Part shown: positions 20,770 to 27,688 of the stretch, piece by piece
Layout: the number at the start of each line of letters is the position of its first letter
Position numbering within the stretch: position 1 is the first letter of the stretch
Assembly (NCBI RefSeq): GCF_026262505.1
Contig: NC_067206.1
Location: 6,600,879-6,664,878 of the forward strand
Origin: Trichomonas vaginalis G3
Lineage: Eukaryota > Parabasalia > Trichomonadida > Trichomonadidae
DNA length: 64,000 nucleotides
Direction of reading: 5' to 3'
The notes under the pieces: model-generated
What the model was told of the DNA's origin: nothing
Seen by the model: only the letters and a program-made list of their open reading frames with translations
Databases searched by the model: none
Translations under genes and position numbers: made by a program

Positions 20770-21073
20770 ACAGGTGAATTTTCATGAATTTCCTTAAGAT
20801 AGAAAAAAATATATTTTAGGCGACCAGGTCACTCGGTCACTCGGTCAACTAACATCTTTTTGAAAAAGTGTGACAACATGACATTTTGACAACAACACAG
20901 GAAATAGATTTCATCGTATATTTTTTGTTAAGACTTCATCGTAAATGTTTTGTTGAGACTTCATCGTATATGTTTTGTCGAGATTTTTATCGTTGTGGTC
21001 CGACGGTTAAGCCACAAACGAATGTCCGACGTCCCACCAAAAAATATTTTTTATTTTTATTGTAAGAACAGAA

Positions 21074-21736
21074 ATGTCAGTCGAAGCAAAAACGTTCACG
21101 AACAAATCTAATGGCGAAACATTCACAAAAGGCACTTACAACGGTATTGAAGTCTTACGTAGAGACAAGGATGGTTATATAAATGCAACAAATATGTGTC
21201 AGCAGTTTAGGAAGGACTTTAGAAGGTTGTTGGAAAATAAGTCCTGGGAAGAGTATTTTGAGGCATTTTGTGAAGAATATACCAACCCGCGGAAAACAGC
21301 GGGTTGCTTTTTATACAAAATTCATGCAGGAATTCCTGATGAAATCAAACAGGTTAGAGGAATGTATGTAGACCCAAGACTTGTAAACTATATAGCAATG
21401 TGGGCTTCTCCAAAATATTGCATAGCAGTTGGAAAAATTATGGACTCCATAGACAAGAAAGTTCATGAGAAATTAGATGAAGAAGAACTTGAAGATACAG
21501 TAGAGAATGCAAAACCTTTGTTCGAAGAAGAAGTTAGAAAAATGCATGAAAAACAAATAGAACATGAACGTGAGATATGTTCTGGTTATAGAGACTCGCC
21601 ATACGAACTAGACCAATGGGAACAAGAAGATTTAAAGAGAGAATTTAGAGAATATGAACTCGCTAAGATAGCATTTGAAGCTGCAGAAAAGAAGTTAAAA
21701 GCTTGGGGTTGTTTTGTACAAAAATATTGTGAGTAA
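21074..21736 (+). CDS. KilA-N domain protein in Mav1 cassette block
   Basis: The 220-residue product has a KilA-N type DNA-binding domain. DKDGYINATNMCQQFRKDFR lies at about residues 31-50, and RGMYVDPRLVNYIAMWASPK at about 96-116. A charged, coiled-coil-like C-terminal part follows. KilA-N proteins are common in phages, giant viruses and DNA transposons. The segment FCEEYTNPRKTAGCFLYKIH between the two halves is encoded by a 62-bp stretch that recurs at 20708-20769 and carries a terminator-like hairpin. The gene shares its leader (TGTAAGAACAGAAATG) with the 23319 gene and is flanked by GGTGA palindromic blocks. The reading is uninterrupted. Confidence 0.85.
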   Translation: MSVEAKTFTNKSNGETFTKGTYNGIEVLRRDKDGYINATNMCQQFRKDFRRLLENKSWEEYFEAFCEEYTNPRKTAGCFLYKIHAGIPDEIKQVRGMYVDPRLVNYIAMWASPKYCIAVGKIMDSIDKKVHEKLDEEELEDTVENAKPLFEEEVRKMHEKQIEHEREICSGYRDSPYELDQWEQEDLKREFREYELAKIAFEAAEKKLKAWGCFVQKYCE

Positions 21737-21768
21737 ATGAACCATTTTTTTCGACAAAAATATATTTT

Positions 21769-21815
21769 AGGTGAAGAGGTGAGATGTCACCCGTTTTCTC
21801 ACCTGTTTTCTCACC
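21769..21815. repeat. Palindromic block, GGTGA type (copy 3)
   Basis: Two GGTGA motifs then three inverted TCACC motifs; the loop is GATG instead of CATC. It lies between the KilA-N gene and the 304-residue gene. Confidence 0.9.
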
Positions 21816-21900
21816 CGTTGGATTTTCATGAATTTCCTTAAGATAAAAAATATATTTTAGTTTTTTATAAAATATTTTTTTTTATTTTTATTGTAAGAAC

Positions 21901-22815
21901 ATGTTAGCAACAACTTCACCAAACTCGTTAGTCATGAATCCTACGTCAATGTTAGTAGAAATGAAAAGCTTCATTCCTTCTTCATATACTTTCGAAACAG
22001 AAATCCAGAAGATAAAGCAAGAACTTCTCCAAGGAGATTTAGATTGCACTGCAAAAGATGAAACAAATGAACAGTATCTTTATGAAATGCAGGACATTAT
22101 TGACCATTTACCCAAATTGCCTGAAATTCAGCAACAAAAACTAACTATTCCTGAATTCGATGAAATTGAAGTGAAACCAACTGACTCAGTAGAAATAAAG
22201 AAGTTCATACGAAAGGTAAATTATGAATTCCTTGGTTTTCATTGCAACCATAAAGTTATGGACAAAGATTGCGACATGTTATATAAGAACATCTCTGACC
22301 TTTACAAATCCGAAGAATTTAAGACCTACGACAACTTTGTTTCATTAGTTGCAAAATGTGTATGGGAAATAAGAGATAAAGATAGTAGGGGTAAGGTATG
22401 GAATGAACAGATAAGACCCGCTATGTTTGAGATGAAGAGAGCAATTGACGCCTTGGTTGTTTTAGCAGGTAAGGTTTCAGAATATAACGCAAAAATGAAC
22501 CCGCAATGTTCTAAATGTAAAGCAGCAATGAGGAAATATAACTACTCCGTCAAAGAGATAGAACGTATGCGAAACGACTATGCAGACTTAAAGAAAGAAG
22601 CAGAAAAACCAGCAGAAAATAAAATGGATATGTTAGCATTTCTGAACAAAAACTATCCAACAGCAGAAGATTTCCTTCTATCTGACGTCAAGAAGAAGTA
22701 TAAAGAAACTTTCGGTATCGTTAAAACATTCGATGTACTAAAAGAAGAAATAGAAGCTACAAAACTGTTTAGGATTTCAAATATACATCGTACAATTCAT
22801 GTAAAACGCTTATAA
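21901..22815 (+). CDS. Maverick protein, 304 residues, helical, unknown
   Basis: A helical, charged protein with an acidic N-terminal half, a CNHK...KDC pair near residues 110-125, and a short CSKCKAAMRKY motif near residue 200 that might bind metal. A coiled-coil segment and a Lys-rich end follow. No family is recognised. It is the only gene of this cassette block that is shared with Mav2 (54338-55277). There it is flanked by a different type of palindromic block. Leader: T-rich tract then TTGTAAGAACATG. The reading is uninterrupted in Mav1. Confidence 0.75.
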   Translation: MLATTSPNSLVMNPTSMLVEMKSFIPSSYTFETEIQKIKQELLQGDLDCTAKDETNEQYLYEMQDIIDHLPKLPEIQQQKLTIPEFDEIEVKPTDSVEIKKFIRKVNYEFLGFHCNHKVMDKDCDMLYKNISDLYKSEEFKTYDNFVSLVAKCVWEIRDKDSRGKVWNEQIRPAMFEMKRAIDALVVLAGKVSEYNAKMNPQCSKCKAAMRKYNYSVKEIERMRNDYADLKKEAEKPAENKMDMLAFLNKNYPTAEDFLLSDVKKKYKETFGIVKTFDVLKEEIEATKLFRISNIHRTIHVKRL

Positions 22816-22821
22816 AATAAC

Positions 22822-22869
22822 AGGTGAGAAAAGAGGTGAGAAAACGGGTGACATCTCACCTCTTCACCT
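22822..22869. repeat. Palindromic block, GGTGA type (copy 4, reversed)
   Basis: Three GGTGA motifs at 12-nt spacing, then a loop and two inverted TCACC motifs, followed by TAAACATTATTTTT. It begins 7 bp after the stop of the 304-residue gene. Confidence 0.9.
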
Positions 22870-22970
22870 AAACATTATTTTTATTGAATTCAGCAACAAA
22901 ATTCTGAGTAAAATAATTTTTAGGGCATGTGTCAAACCGTTGAGTTTTCACAAAATTTAAAAAATAACTG

Positions 22971-23018
22971 AGGTGAGAAAACAGGTGAAAAAACAGGTGA
23001 CATCTCACCTCTTCACCT
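22971..23018. repeat. Palindromic block, GGTGA type (copy 5, reversed)
   Basis: Same architecture as copy 4, followed by TAAACATTATTTTTG. Confidence 0.9.
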
Positions 23019-23158
23019 AAACATTATTTTTGTCTGATTTACGCTCATTACGATGAAGTCTTGACAAAACATATACGTTTAGTTTCGATGAAATCATGAC
23101 AAAGAATGTACGATGAAGTCTTGACAAAACATATACGAAGAAATCATGAAAATTCATG

Positions 23159-23206
23159 AGGTGAGAAAACAGGTGAAAAAACGGGTGACATCTCACCTCT
23201 TCACCT
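23159..23206. repeat. Palindromic block, GGTGA type (copy 6, reversed)
   Basis: Same architecture. It is preceded (about 23045-23155) by degenerate copies of the 25-nt ACGAAGAAGTCTTGACAAAA motif found in the terminal repeats. Confidence 0.9.
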
Positions 23207-23318
23207 AAACATTATTTTTGCTGAATTCCGTATGAAATTTCATGAATTTCCTTAAGACAGAAAAAATAAAGTTAGTTTTTTATAAAATATTTTTTTTATT
23301 TTGTATGTAAGAACAGAA

Positions 23319-23930
23319 ATGACAAACATTGAGTTTGAAACAGTTAAAAAGATAGACAATGACACCAAATTGGTTAGAATAGGTGATTTAAACGTAAGAT
23401 ACTCAAAGAAATACAAAAAATATTCTTTGTCAGACATTTTATCTCCATCCGGAAAGAGAGCAAAGGACTGGGTTAGAATTGCTTCTACTCAGAAAATTTT
23501 GACAAGAAATCCTGAGCTTATGATATCGGTAAGATTCTATGGAACTACAGCATATCTTATAGACAAAAGTCTTATACCAATAGTTTTGTTATGGTTAGAC
23601 CCAGTTGTTGGATATAACTTCATAACATATGGTTCATTCGACTCAGAACGTTGCAGTGAAGGCTTACTTTACATCGTTCAGAAACCGAAGGACTTCAATA
23701 CAAAGAGATATAAGATAGGAAGAACATATAATATAACTCTAAGATATGACAGTACAGTCAATATAGTCAAGGTTGTGTTTGTTAACGATATGAGAGCTGC
23801 TGAAACAGAACTACTTGAAAAGTTTGAGAAAATGTATGGTGCTCCCACGAAAGGTAAAGAAACGTTTGAAGTAGATGAGATAGATAAAGCTATAAAATTA
23901 TTTGACGAAGTTGCTGAAAAATACATGTAA
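23319..23930 (+). CDS. KilA-N-like plus GIY-YIG-like (T5orf172) protein
   Basis: From the first ATG the product is 203 residues. The N-terminal ~95 residues look like a KilA-N/Bro-type domain (a VRYSKKYKKYSLSDI strand region, then YLIDKSLIPIVLLWLDP). The C-terminal ~110 residues look like a T5orf172/MUG113 GIY-YIG-like domain: GLLYIVQKP, then RYKIGRTYNITLRY, and ETELLEKFEKMYG with the KFxxxYG-type end. This combination is typical of nucleocytoplasmic DNA viruses and phages. DNA binding is likely and nuclease activity possible. It is a cassette gene between palindromic blocks, and the reading is uninterrupted. Confidence 0.75.
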   Translation: MTNIEFETVKKIDNDTKLVRIGDLNVRYSKKYKKYSLSDILSPSGKRAKDWVRIASTQKILTRNPELMISVRFYGTTAYLIDKSLIPIVLLWLDPVVGYNFITYGSFDSERCSEGLLYIVQKPKDFNTKRYKIGRTYNITLRYDSTVNIVKVVFVNDMRAAETELLEKFEKMYGAPTKGKETFEVDEIDKAIKLFDEVAEKYM

Positions 23931-23967
23931 AAATAACGTTTACCATGTAAAACGCTTATAAAATAAC

Positions 23968-24015
23968 AGGTGAGAAAAGAGGTGAGAAAACGGGTGACAT
24001 CTCACCTCTTCACCT
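23968..24015. repeat. Palindromic block, GGTGA type (copy 7, reversed)
   Basis: Same architecture as copy 4. The preceding ~25 bp (GTAAAACGCTTATAAAATAA) also repeats the DNA in front of copy 4. Confidence 0.9.
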
Positions 24016-24218
24016 AAACATTATTTTTGCTGAATTCAGCAACAAAATTCTGAGTAAAATGGCATAAGATTGCTTCCCTCGGAAACAGTGAAGAACAGCG
24101 AGTACGTTAAAAAACTTAGTCGCCAAAACTCTATGAAATTCATGAATTTCCTTAAGATAGAAAAAATAAAGTTAGTTTTATTTTTATTTATTTTTTTATT
24201 TTGTATGTAAAGACAGAT

Positions 24219-24998
24219 ATGTCAACAACAGAGAACACAACAACAGTTATAGTCCATGAAGCTATAAATGAAGAATATGAGTGGGTTCAGTTTAACAAAC
24301 AACTCCGTCTCATTCGTTCGGTCAAAGACGATATGTACCAAATGCAAAGTATTTTGACGGCTTGTTTTGCTCCAGACACTAAGCTTCCTAAAGACTGGTT
24401 TGAATTAAATAGCACTCATGAACTCCTCAGTGAGTTTGAACATGTAGAACTTAAAAAGATGTACCAAGACAGGCAAAACTTACCATCACATCTAAAAGGT
24501 ATATATGTTCATAAGTTCCTAGTTAGTTCAATAGCAATGTGGGCTTCACCTCGTTATGCAATCTACATACTTATGCTACTTGACGAACTTTGTACAAAGC
24601 AGAGAGAAGATATGATGAAAGAAGACAAAAGCATTCAGAAAAGAATACCACGTTCGGTACCAAAAGGAAAGGAAAAGAGTTATAAGTATATGATTTATAC
24701 TGAAGAGATGGAAAATGAAGAAGACAGAGATATGGTTATGTTGCATTTAGTCAGAAGAAACAACAAAAGCTTTTACGACCTTGCTAAGATTTACAAATCT
24801 GACAGAAATTGGTTCTATCGCGAAAACTTACCGATTTCAATGACCCCAAATGAAGATGTGAAACAAATAGTTCAAGATACGTTACCTCAAACACACTATG
24901 ATATGAAAGGTTGTACAATTTTTACCTTCAAAGAAGACTTGCCGCTACTGAAGGAAAAAATAACAGAGTATTTTGACAACTTCAAACAAGTAGAGTAG
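24219..24998 (+). CDS. KilA-N-like protein, 259 residues
   Basis: From the first ATG the product has a KilA-N-like region: about residues 55-80 contain LPKDWFELNSTHELL, and 100-125 contain GIYVHKFLVSSIAMWASPRY, parallel to GMYVDPRLVNYIAMWASPKY in the 21074 gene. The C-terminal part is charged and resembles MSV199/Bro-type tails, with a segment RRNNKSFYDLAKIYKSDRNW. The likely role is DNA binding. Leader (TTGTATGTAAAGACAGATATG) and spacing match the neighbouring cassettes. The reading is uninterrupted. Confidence 0.75.
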   Translation: MSTTENTTTVIVHEAINEEYEWVQFNKQLRLIRSVKDDMYQMQSILTACFAPDTKLPKDWFELNSTHELLSEFEHVELKKMYQDRQNLPSHLKGIYVHKFLVSSIAMWASPRYAIYILMLLDELCTKQREDMMKEDKSIQKRIPRSVPKGKEKSYKYMIYTEEMENEEDRDMVMLHLVRRNNKSFYDLAKIYKSDRNWFYRENLPISMTPNEDVKQIVQDTLPQTHYDMKGCTIFTFKEDLPLLKEKITEYFDNFKQVE

Positions 24999-25009
24999 AT
25001 GAACCATTT

Positions 25010-25085
25010 ATTTTTACGCTTGACTTCAGATGGCTCAGGTAGCTCTATAAGGTAAATTGTCTTGTCAAATCCTTCTGGCATTCCA
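25010..25085 (-). pseudogene. Remnant of the gene at 52043-52543
   Basis: A short piece matching the N-terminal codons (MPEGFD.. and the following IYLIE) of the Mav2 gene, ending next to the 304/259-residue cassette block. The rest of the gene is absent from Mav1. Confidence 0.6.
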
Positions 25086-25382
25086 AGTTCTTCCTTCCGA
25101 CATTCCAAGTTCTTCCTTCCGACATTCCAAGTTCTTCCTTCCGACATTCCAAGTTCTTCCTTCTTGCATTCCGAGTCCTTCCTTCCTACTGGAAAAAAAT
25201 TTCCCGACAACTGGAAAAAAATTTCCTTCAGACAGGAAAAAAATTTCCTGTTGTTCGTCCGTAAACCATTCAAATTTTCGAAAATTGAGAACTTTTTGGT
25301 CGAACGACAGAAAAAATTTTTCCTTCAGACAGGAAAAAAATTTCCCGACAACTGGAAAAAAATTTCCATCCGACAGGACACA
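25076..25382. repeat. 22-nt palindromic repeat array around a central palindrome (Mav1)
   Basis: Left part: about five copies of a 22-nt unit (CATTCCAAGTTCTTCCTTCC-type), then 22-nt units built on the palindrome GGAAAAAAATTTCC. Centre, about 25258-25305: a conserved segment with the near-palindrome CAAATTTTCGAAAATTG. Right part: three more GGAAAAA.TTTCC units. The same layout occurs in Mav2 at 52412-52710. Confidence 0.85.
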
Positions 25383-25387
25383 AACGA

Positions 25388-25465
25388 ATGTCCGACGTTC
25401 CTCTTCCTGAATGTCTTCCAAAGCCAGAAGAACCGAAAGCCCCAGCACCACAACAGACTAAGACC
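25388..25465 (+). pseudogene. Remnant of the Pro-rich gene at 52726
   Basis: It starts MSDVP and continues with KPEEPKAPAP, matching the N-terminus of the Mav2 gene. The remainder is missing from Mav1 and the stretch runs straight into the ATPase gene end. Confidence 0.65.
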
Positions 25466-25479
25466 AAACTCTTTATTTT

Positions 25480-26355
25480 TCAAGCTTGACTTTTTACAAT
25501 TTGAACTTTGTTTGCGTAGATATGAATTCTGAAAGAAGTATGAGGGTCTTGTATGACTTTGTACTTCTCCCATAGTTCATGTCTGTCAAACTTACCTGCC
25601 ATGGACTCTTTCATAAGTTCCATGAAATCGTCTTCGGACAATCCAGGGAAAAGTATAATGTCAGTAAGTATTCTTTTAACATCCTTACTTAAACTCTTTG
25701 CTGTCTGTACACATATTACGACTGAGATGTTAAAGTGTCTGAGCTTCTTAAGAATTCGACACATATCTTGTTCTCTGTTCTTTAACAAAGGATGAGAAGC
25801 AAAGTCATCTAAAATAAGAAGACATCTATGAGGGTAAGTCTTCCAATCGTAAGATTGCAATTTCTTCGAAATGTATTCTATCTCTTTCTGTTTGTTTCTG
25901 AAGTGTTTCTTCTCTAATATTCTCTGCATTTCCTCATTTGGGTCTTTAAACTTAGAATTTATATACTCATTTATAGCATTATACTTCAAAACTCTTCTTT
26001 GGTACTTCTTTATCCAATCTAACAACTCAGTATCCTTTATACATACTAACTTAGACTTCTTTATAATATCTTTGAACGAATTGACGGTTTGGTCAAATTG
26101 ACCAGAAGTACTACAAATAACAACTAACTCATAGAATGGGTTCTTCTCATCTAGTTCTTGTTGTTGTGCAGCCATTTTAAGATAAGTGAAAGTCTTACCC
26201 GACCCAGGTGGTGCAATTAGACCTGTTATACCATTCTGAGCAAATAAGAACTTGTCATGTATGGGTTTTATCTGAGCATTTTCCAACTTCCTCTTGTTCT
26301 TATTTAAAACATTCTCAAATTTCTTGTCAATGTCAGCAAACTTTTTTTCTAACAT
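25480..26355 (-). CDS. Maverick packaging ATPase (FtsK/HerA, A32-like)
   Basis: The product has a Walker A motif APPGSGKT followed by a helix, and a Walker B motif CLLILDDFAS about 130 residues later. The sensor-like strand SVVICVQTAK follows. This is the layout of the A32-like genome-packaging ATPases of Polintons, virophages and NCLDV, which drive DNA into the capsid. The frame is open to 26457, but the Met at 26355 is preferred as start. It leaves 36 bp to the divergent 153-residue gene (ATG 26392), whereas the longer reading would overlap that gene by 66 bp. That gives about 291 residues, close to the family length. The reading is uninterrupted in Mav1 and broken in Mav2. Confidence 0.9.
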   Translation of the reverse strand: MLEKKFADIDKKFENVLNKNKRKLENAQIKPIHDKFLFAQNGITGLIAPPGSGKTFTYLKMAAQQQELDEKNPFYELVVICSTSGQFDQTVNSFKDIIKKSKLVCIKDTELLDWIKKYQRRVLKYNAINEYINSKFKDPNEEMQRILEKKHFRNKQKEIEYISKKLQSYDWKTYPHRCLLILDDFASHPLLKNREQDMCRILKKLRHFNISVVICVQTAKSLSKDVKRILTDIILFPGLSEDDFMELMKESMAGKFDRHELWEKYKVIQDPHTSFRIHIYANKVQIVKSQA

Positions 26356-26391
26356 ATTTTTAGAAAAATTAAAACTTTTATCTTTTACAAA

Positions 26392-26853
26392 ATGTCTAGC
26401 GATTTCGCTATCTATATTCGAGACAAGCTTTTCGACAGCAAAACATCTGTCGACCATAAAATCTTACATAGTGTAAACAAGAAAGGTGAATTTGTTCTAA
26501 AGTTCTGTTTCTGGGAATATGACAAGAACCATAAAACATTAAGCAGAGCAGTCTTAAAATTTGTCAATGACAGACTTGTTGACAGAGATGACGCCGATTG
26601 GAAAGATGAAGTCCAACAAAAGTTCTTAGAATGCAAAGAAGACACATGCGCTGTTCTTGAAGATGAAATAGGAAACAGAATAGAAGAGCTATTAAAGGAC
26701 AAAGAACTTTTACAGAAATATGGTTCGGAGAAATTTGACATAACTCCACCAGAGAGAAGAAGAGAGAGAAAGAAAAGAAAGAAAGAAAAGAAAGTAGAAG
26801 AAGAGAAGAAAGAACCTGAACCAGTTCCAGAGAAAAAGAAATTTGACATGTAA
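26392..26853 (+). CDS. Maverick protein, 153 residues, charged C-terminus
   Basis: An acidic, helical N-terminal two-thirds (FAIYIRDKLFDSKTSVDHK and on) is followed by a strongly basic Arg/Lys segment (about 117-135) and a Lys/Glu/Pro-rich tail. No family is recognised. Divergent from the ATPase gene with a 36-bp gap and convergent with the 139-residue gene (16-bp gap). It may bind nucleic acid or act as a packaging or scaffold factor, which is inference. The Mav2 copy is at 56466-56927. Confidence 0.75.
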   Translation: MSSDFAIYIRDKLFDSKTSVDHKILHSVNKKGEFVLKFCFWEYDKNHKTLSRAVLKFVNDRLVDRDDADWKDEVQQKFLECKEDTCAVLEDEIGNRIEELLKDKELLQKYGSEKFDITPPERRRERKKRKKEKKVEEEKKEPEPVPEKKKFDM

Positions 26854-26869
26854 AAATAAAATTTTATTT

Positions 26870-27289
26870 TTAGAACATTTCTGGGTCAATGTCAATGTTC
26901 TCTTCCTCTTTAGGGGCAAACACTGGCTTAGACTCTAAAATCTTTTTACCCAATTTACCTTGAACTTCAACTATCTTAGACTCATAATATTCATAGTCGT
27001 CTGCTTTCTTTGGTTCATAAGGTATAACAAGTTTGTATGCTTTACCTTCTTCGAGTTTTGAGAACTTTCTGTCAAAATTTTCTTTGACTGTTAACAAACC
27101 TTCTATGTCTAAGTCTTCAAAAGTTGCACCACTTTTTCTAACAACAGCAAACTTAACTGGTGCAATGTTCCAAATTTTGTCAAATGTAGACTTTTCAAAA
27201 TTGTAGAAGTAAACATTCAAATATGCGAATGGAGCTAACTTATCTTTGACTTCTGTCATGTACTTATTTACTGAGATGAATTTCGTCAT
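26870..27289 (-). CDS. Maverick protein, 139 residues, unknown
   Basis: A compact mixed alpha/beta sequence (AYLNVYFYNFEK; KAYKLVIPYEP) ends with an acidic tail (PKEEENIDIDPEMF). No family is recognised. Its place in the minus-strand series just after the helicase and the 104-residue gene suggests a replication or virion accessory role; the single-stranded-DNA-binding possibility is only a guess. The start context is TTACTGAGATGA-like upstream sequence as in other Maverick genes. Mav2 copy: 56943-57365. Confidence 0.7.
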   Translation of the reverse strand: MTKFISVNKYMTEVKDKLAPFAYLNVYFYNFEKSTFDKIWNIAPVKFAVVRKSGATFEDLDIEGLLTVKENFDRKFSKLEEGKAYKLVIPYEPKKADDYEYYESKIVEVQGKLGKKILESKPVFAPKEEENIDIDPEMF

Positions 27290-27339
27290 CTTTTCTATCG
27301 GATAAAAAAAATATTTTTTTTAAAATTTACTCAGAAAAA

Positions 27340-27654
27340 TTATTTCTTTCTATATTTGCCATTCCGAACTTCGAAAAGATGTTTTATACCAGCATAGAAT
27401 TTTTCTCTAGAGCTTGGTCTTATATCGTTTTCATGACAATATTTTCTATATTCTTCATATAAAGCCTTTTTTTCATACATTTCATAAGGACAATCTAACC
27501 AGAATAGCGCATATCCGTTATTTTGCTCCCATCCGCTTAAAACTCTTTTTGTCTCTTTGTTTCTGACTTCAAATGACTCACAACAGTGAATTTCATATTT
27601 CTCATCTAACAAACAAGTTTCCCAACGGTCTTCTCCAACAAACTCAGCGTACAT
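27340..27654 (-). CDS. Chimeric 104-residue protein (HNH-gene head, helicase-type tail)
   Basis: The first ~40 residues (MYAEFVGEDRWETCLLDEKY and on) are the same as the head of the HNH gene at 18904 in this element. The last ~60 residues (YEEYRKYCHENDIRPSSREKF..., ending VRNGKYRKK) resemble the winged-helix C-terminus of the neighbouring SF3 helicase (YKQYCQEYGY..., ending VQNGVYTKKN). In Mav2 the tail is the same but the head is unrelated (57416-57738), so a head swap took place in Mav1. The reading is uninterrupted. It may bind DNA or regulate the helicase; unproven. Confidence 0.75.
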   Translation of the reverse strand: MYAEFVGEDRWETCLLDEKYEIHCCESFEVRNKETKRVLSGWEQNNGYALFWLDCPYEMYEKKALYEEYRKYCHENDIRPSSREKFYAGIKHLFEVRNGKYRKK

Positions 27655-27688
27655 TTCAAATAAAATAAAAAAATACTGTTTTTAAAAT

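Noticed and set aside
25076-25382. Open frames running through the 22-nt repeats on both strands (periodic Ser/Phe/Lys-rich peptides)
   Set aside because: They are open on several frames because 22-nt A/T-rich repeats lack stops; no conserved start or flanking gene supports coding.
26356-26457. Longer N-terminal start of the packaging ATPase
   Set aside because: The extra codons overlap the head of the divergent 153-residue gene by 66 bp; the internal Met at 26355 leaves a normal gap and fits the family length.
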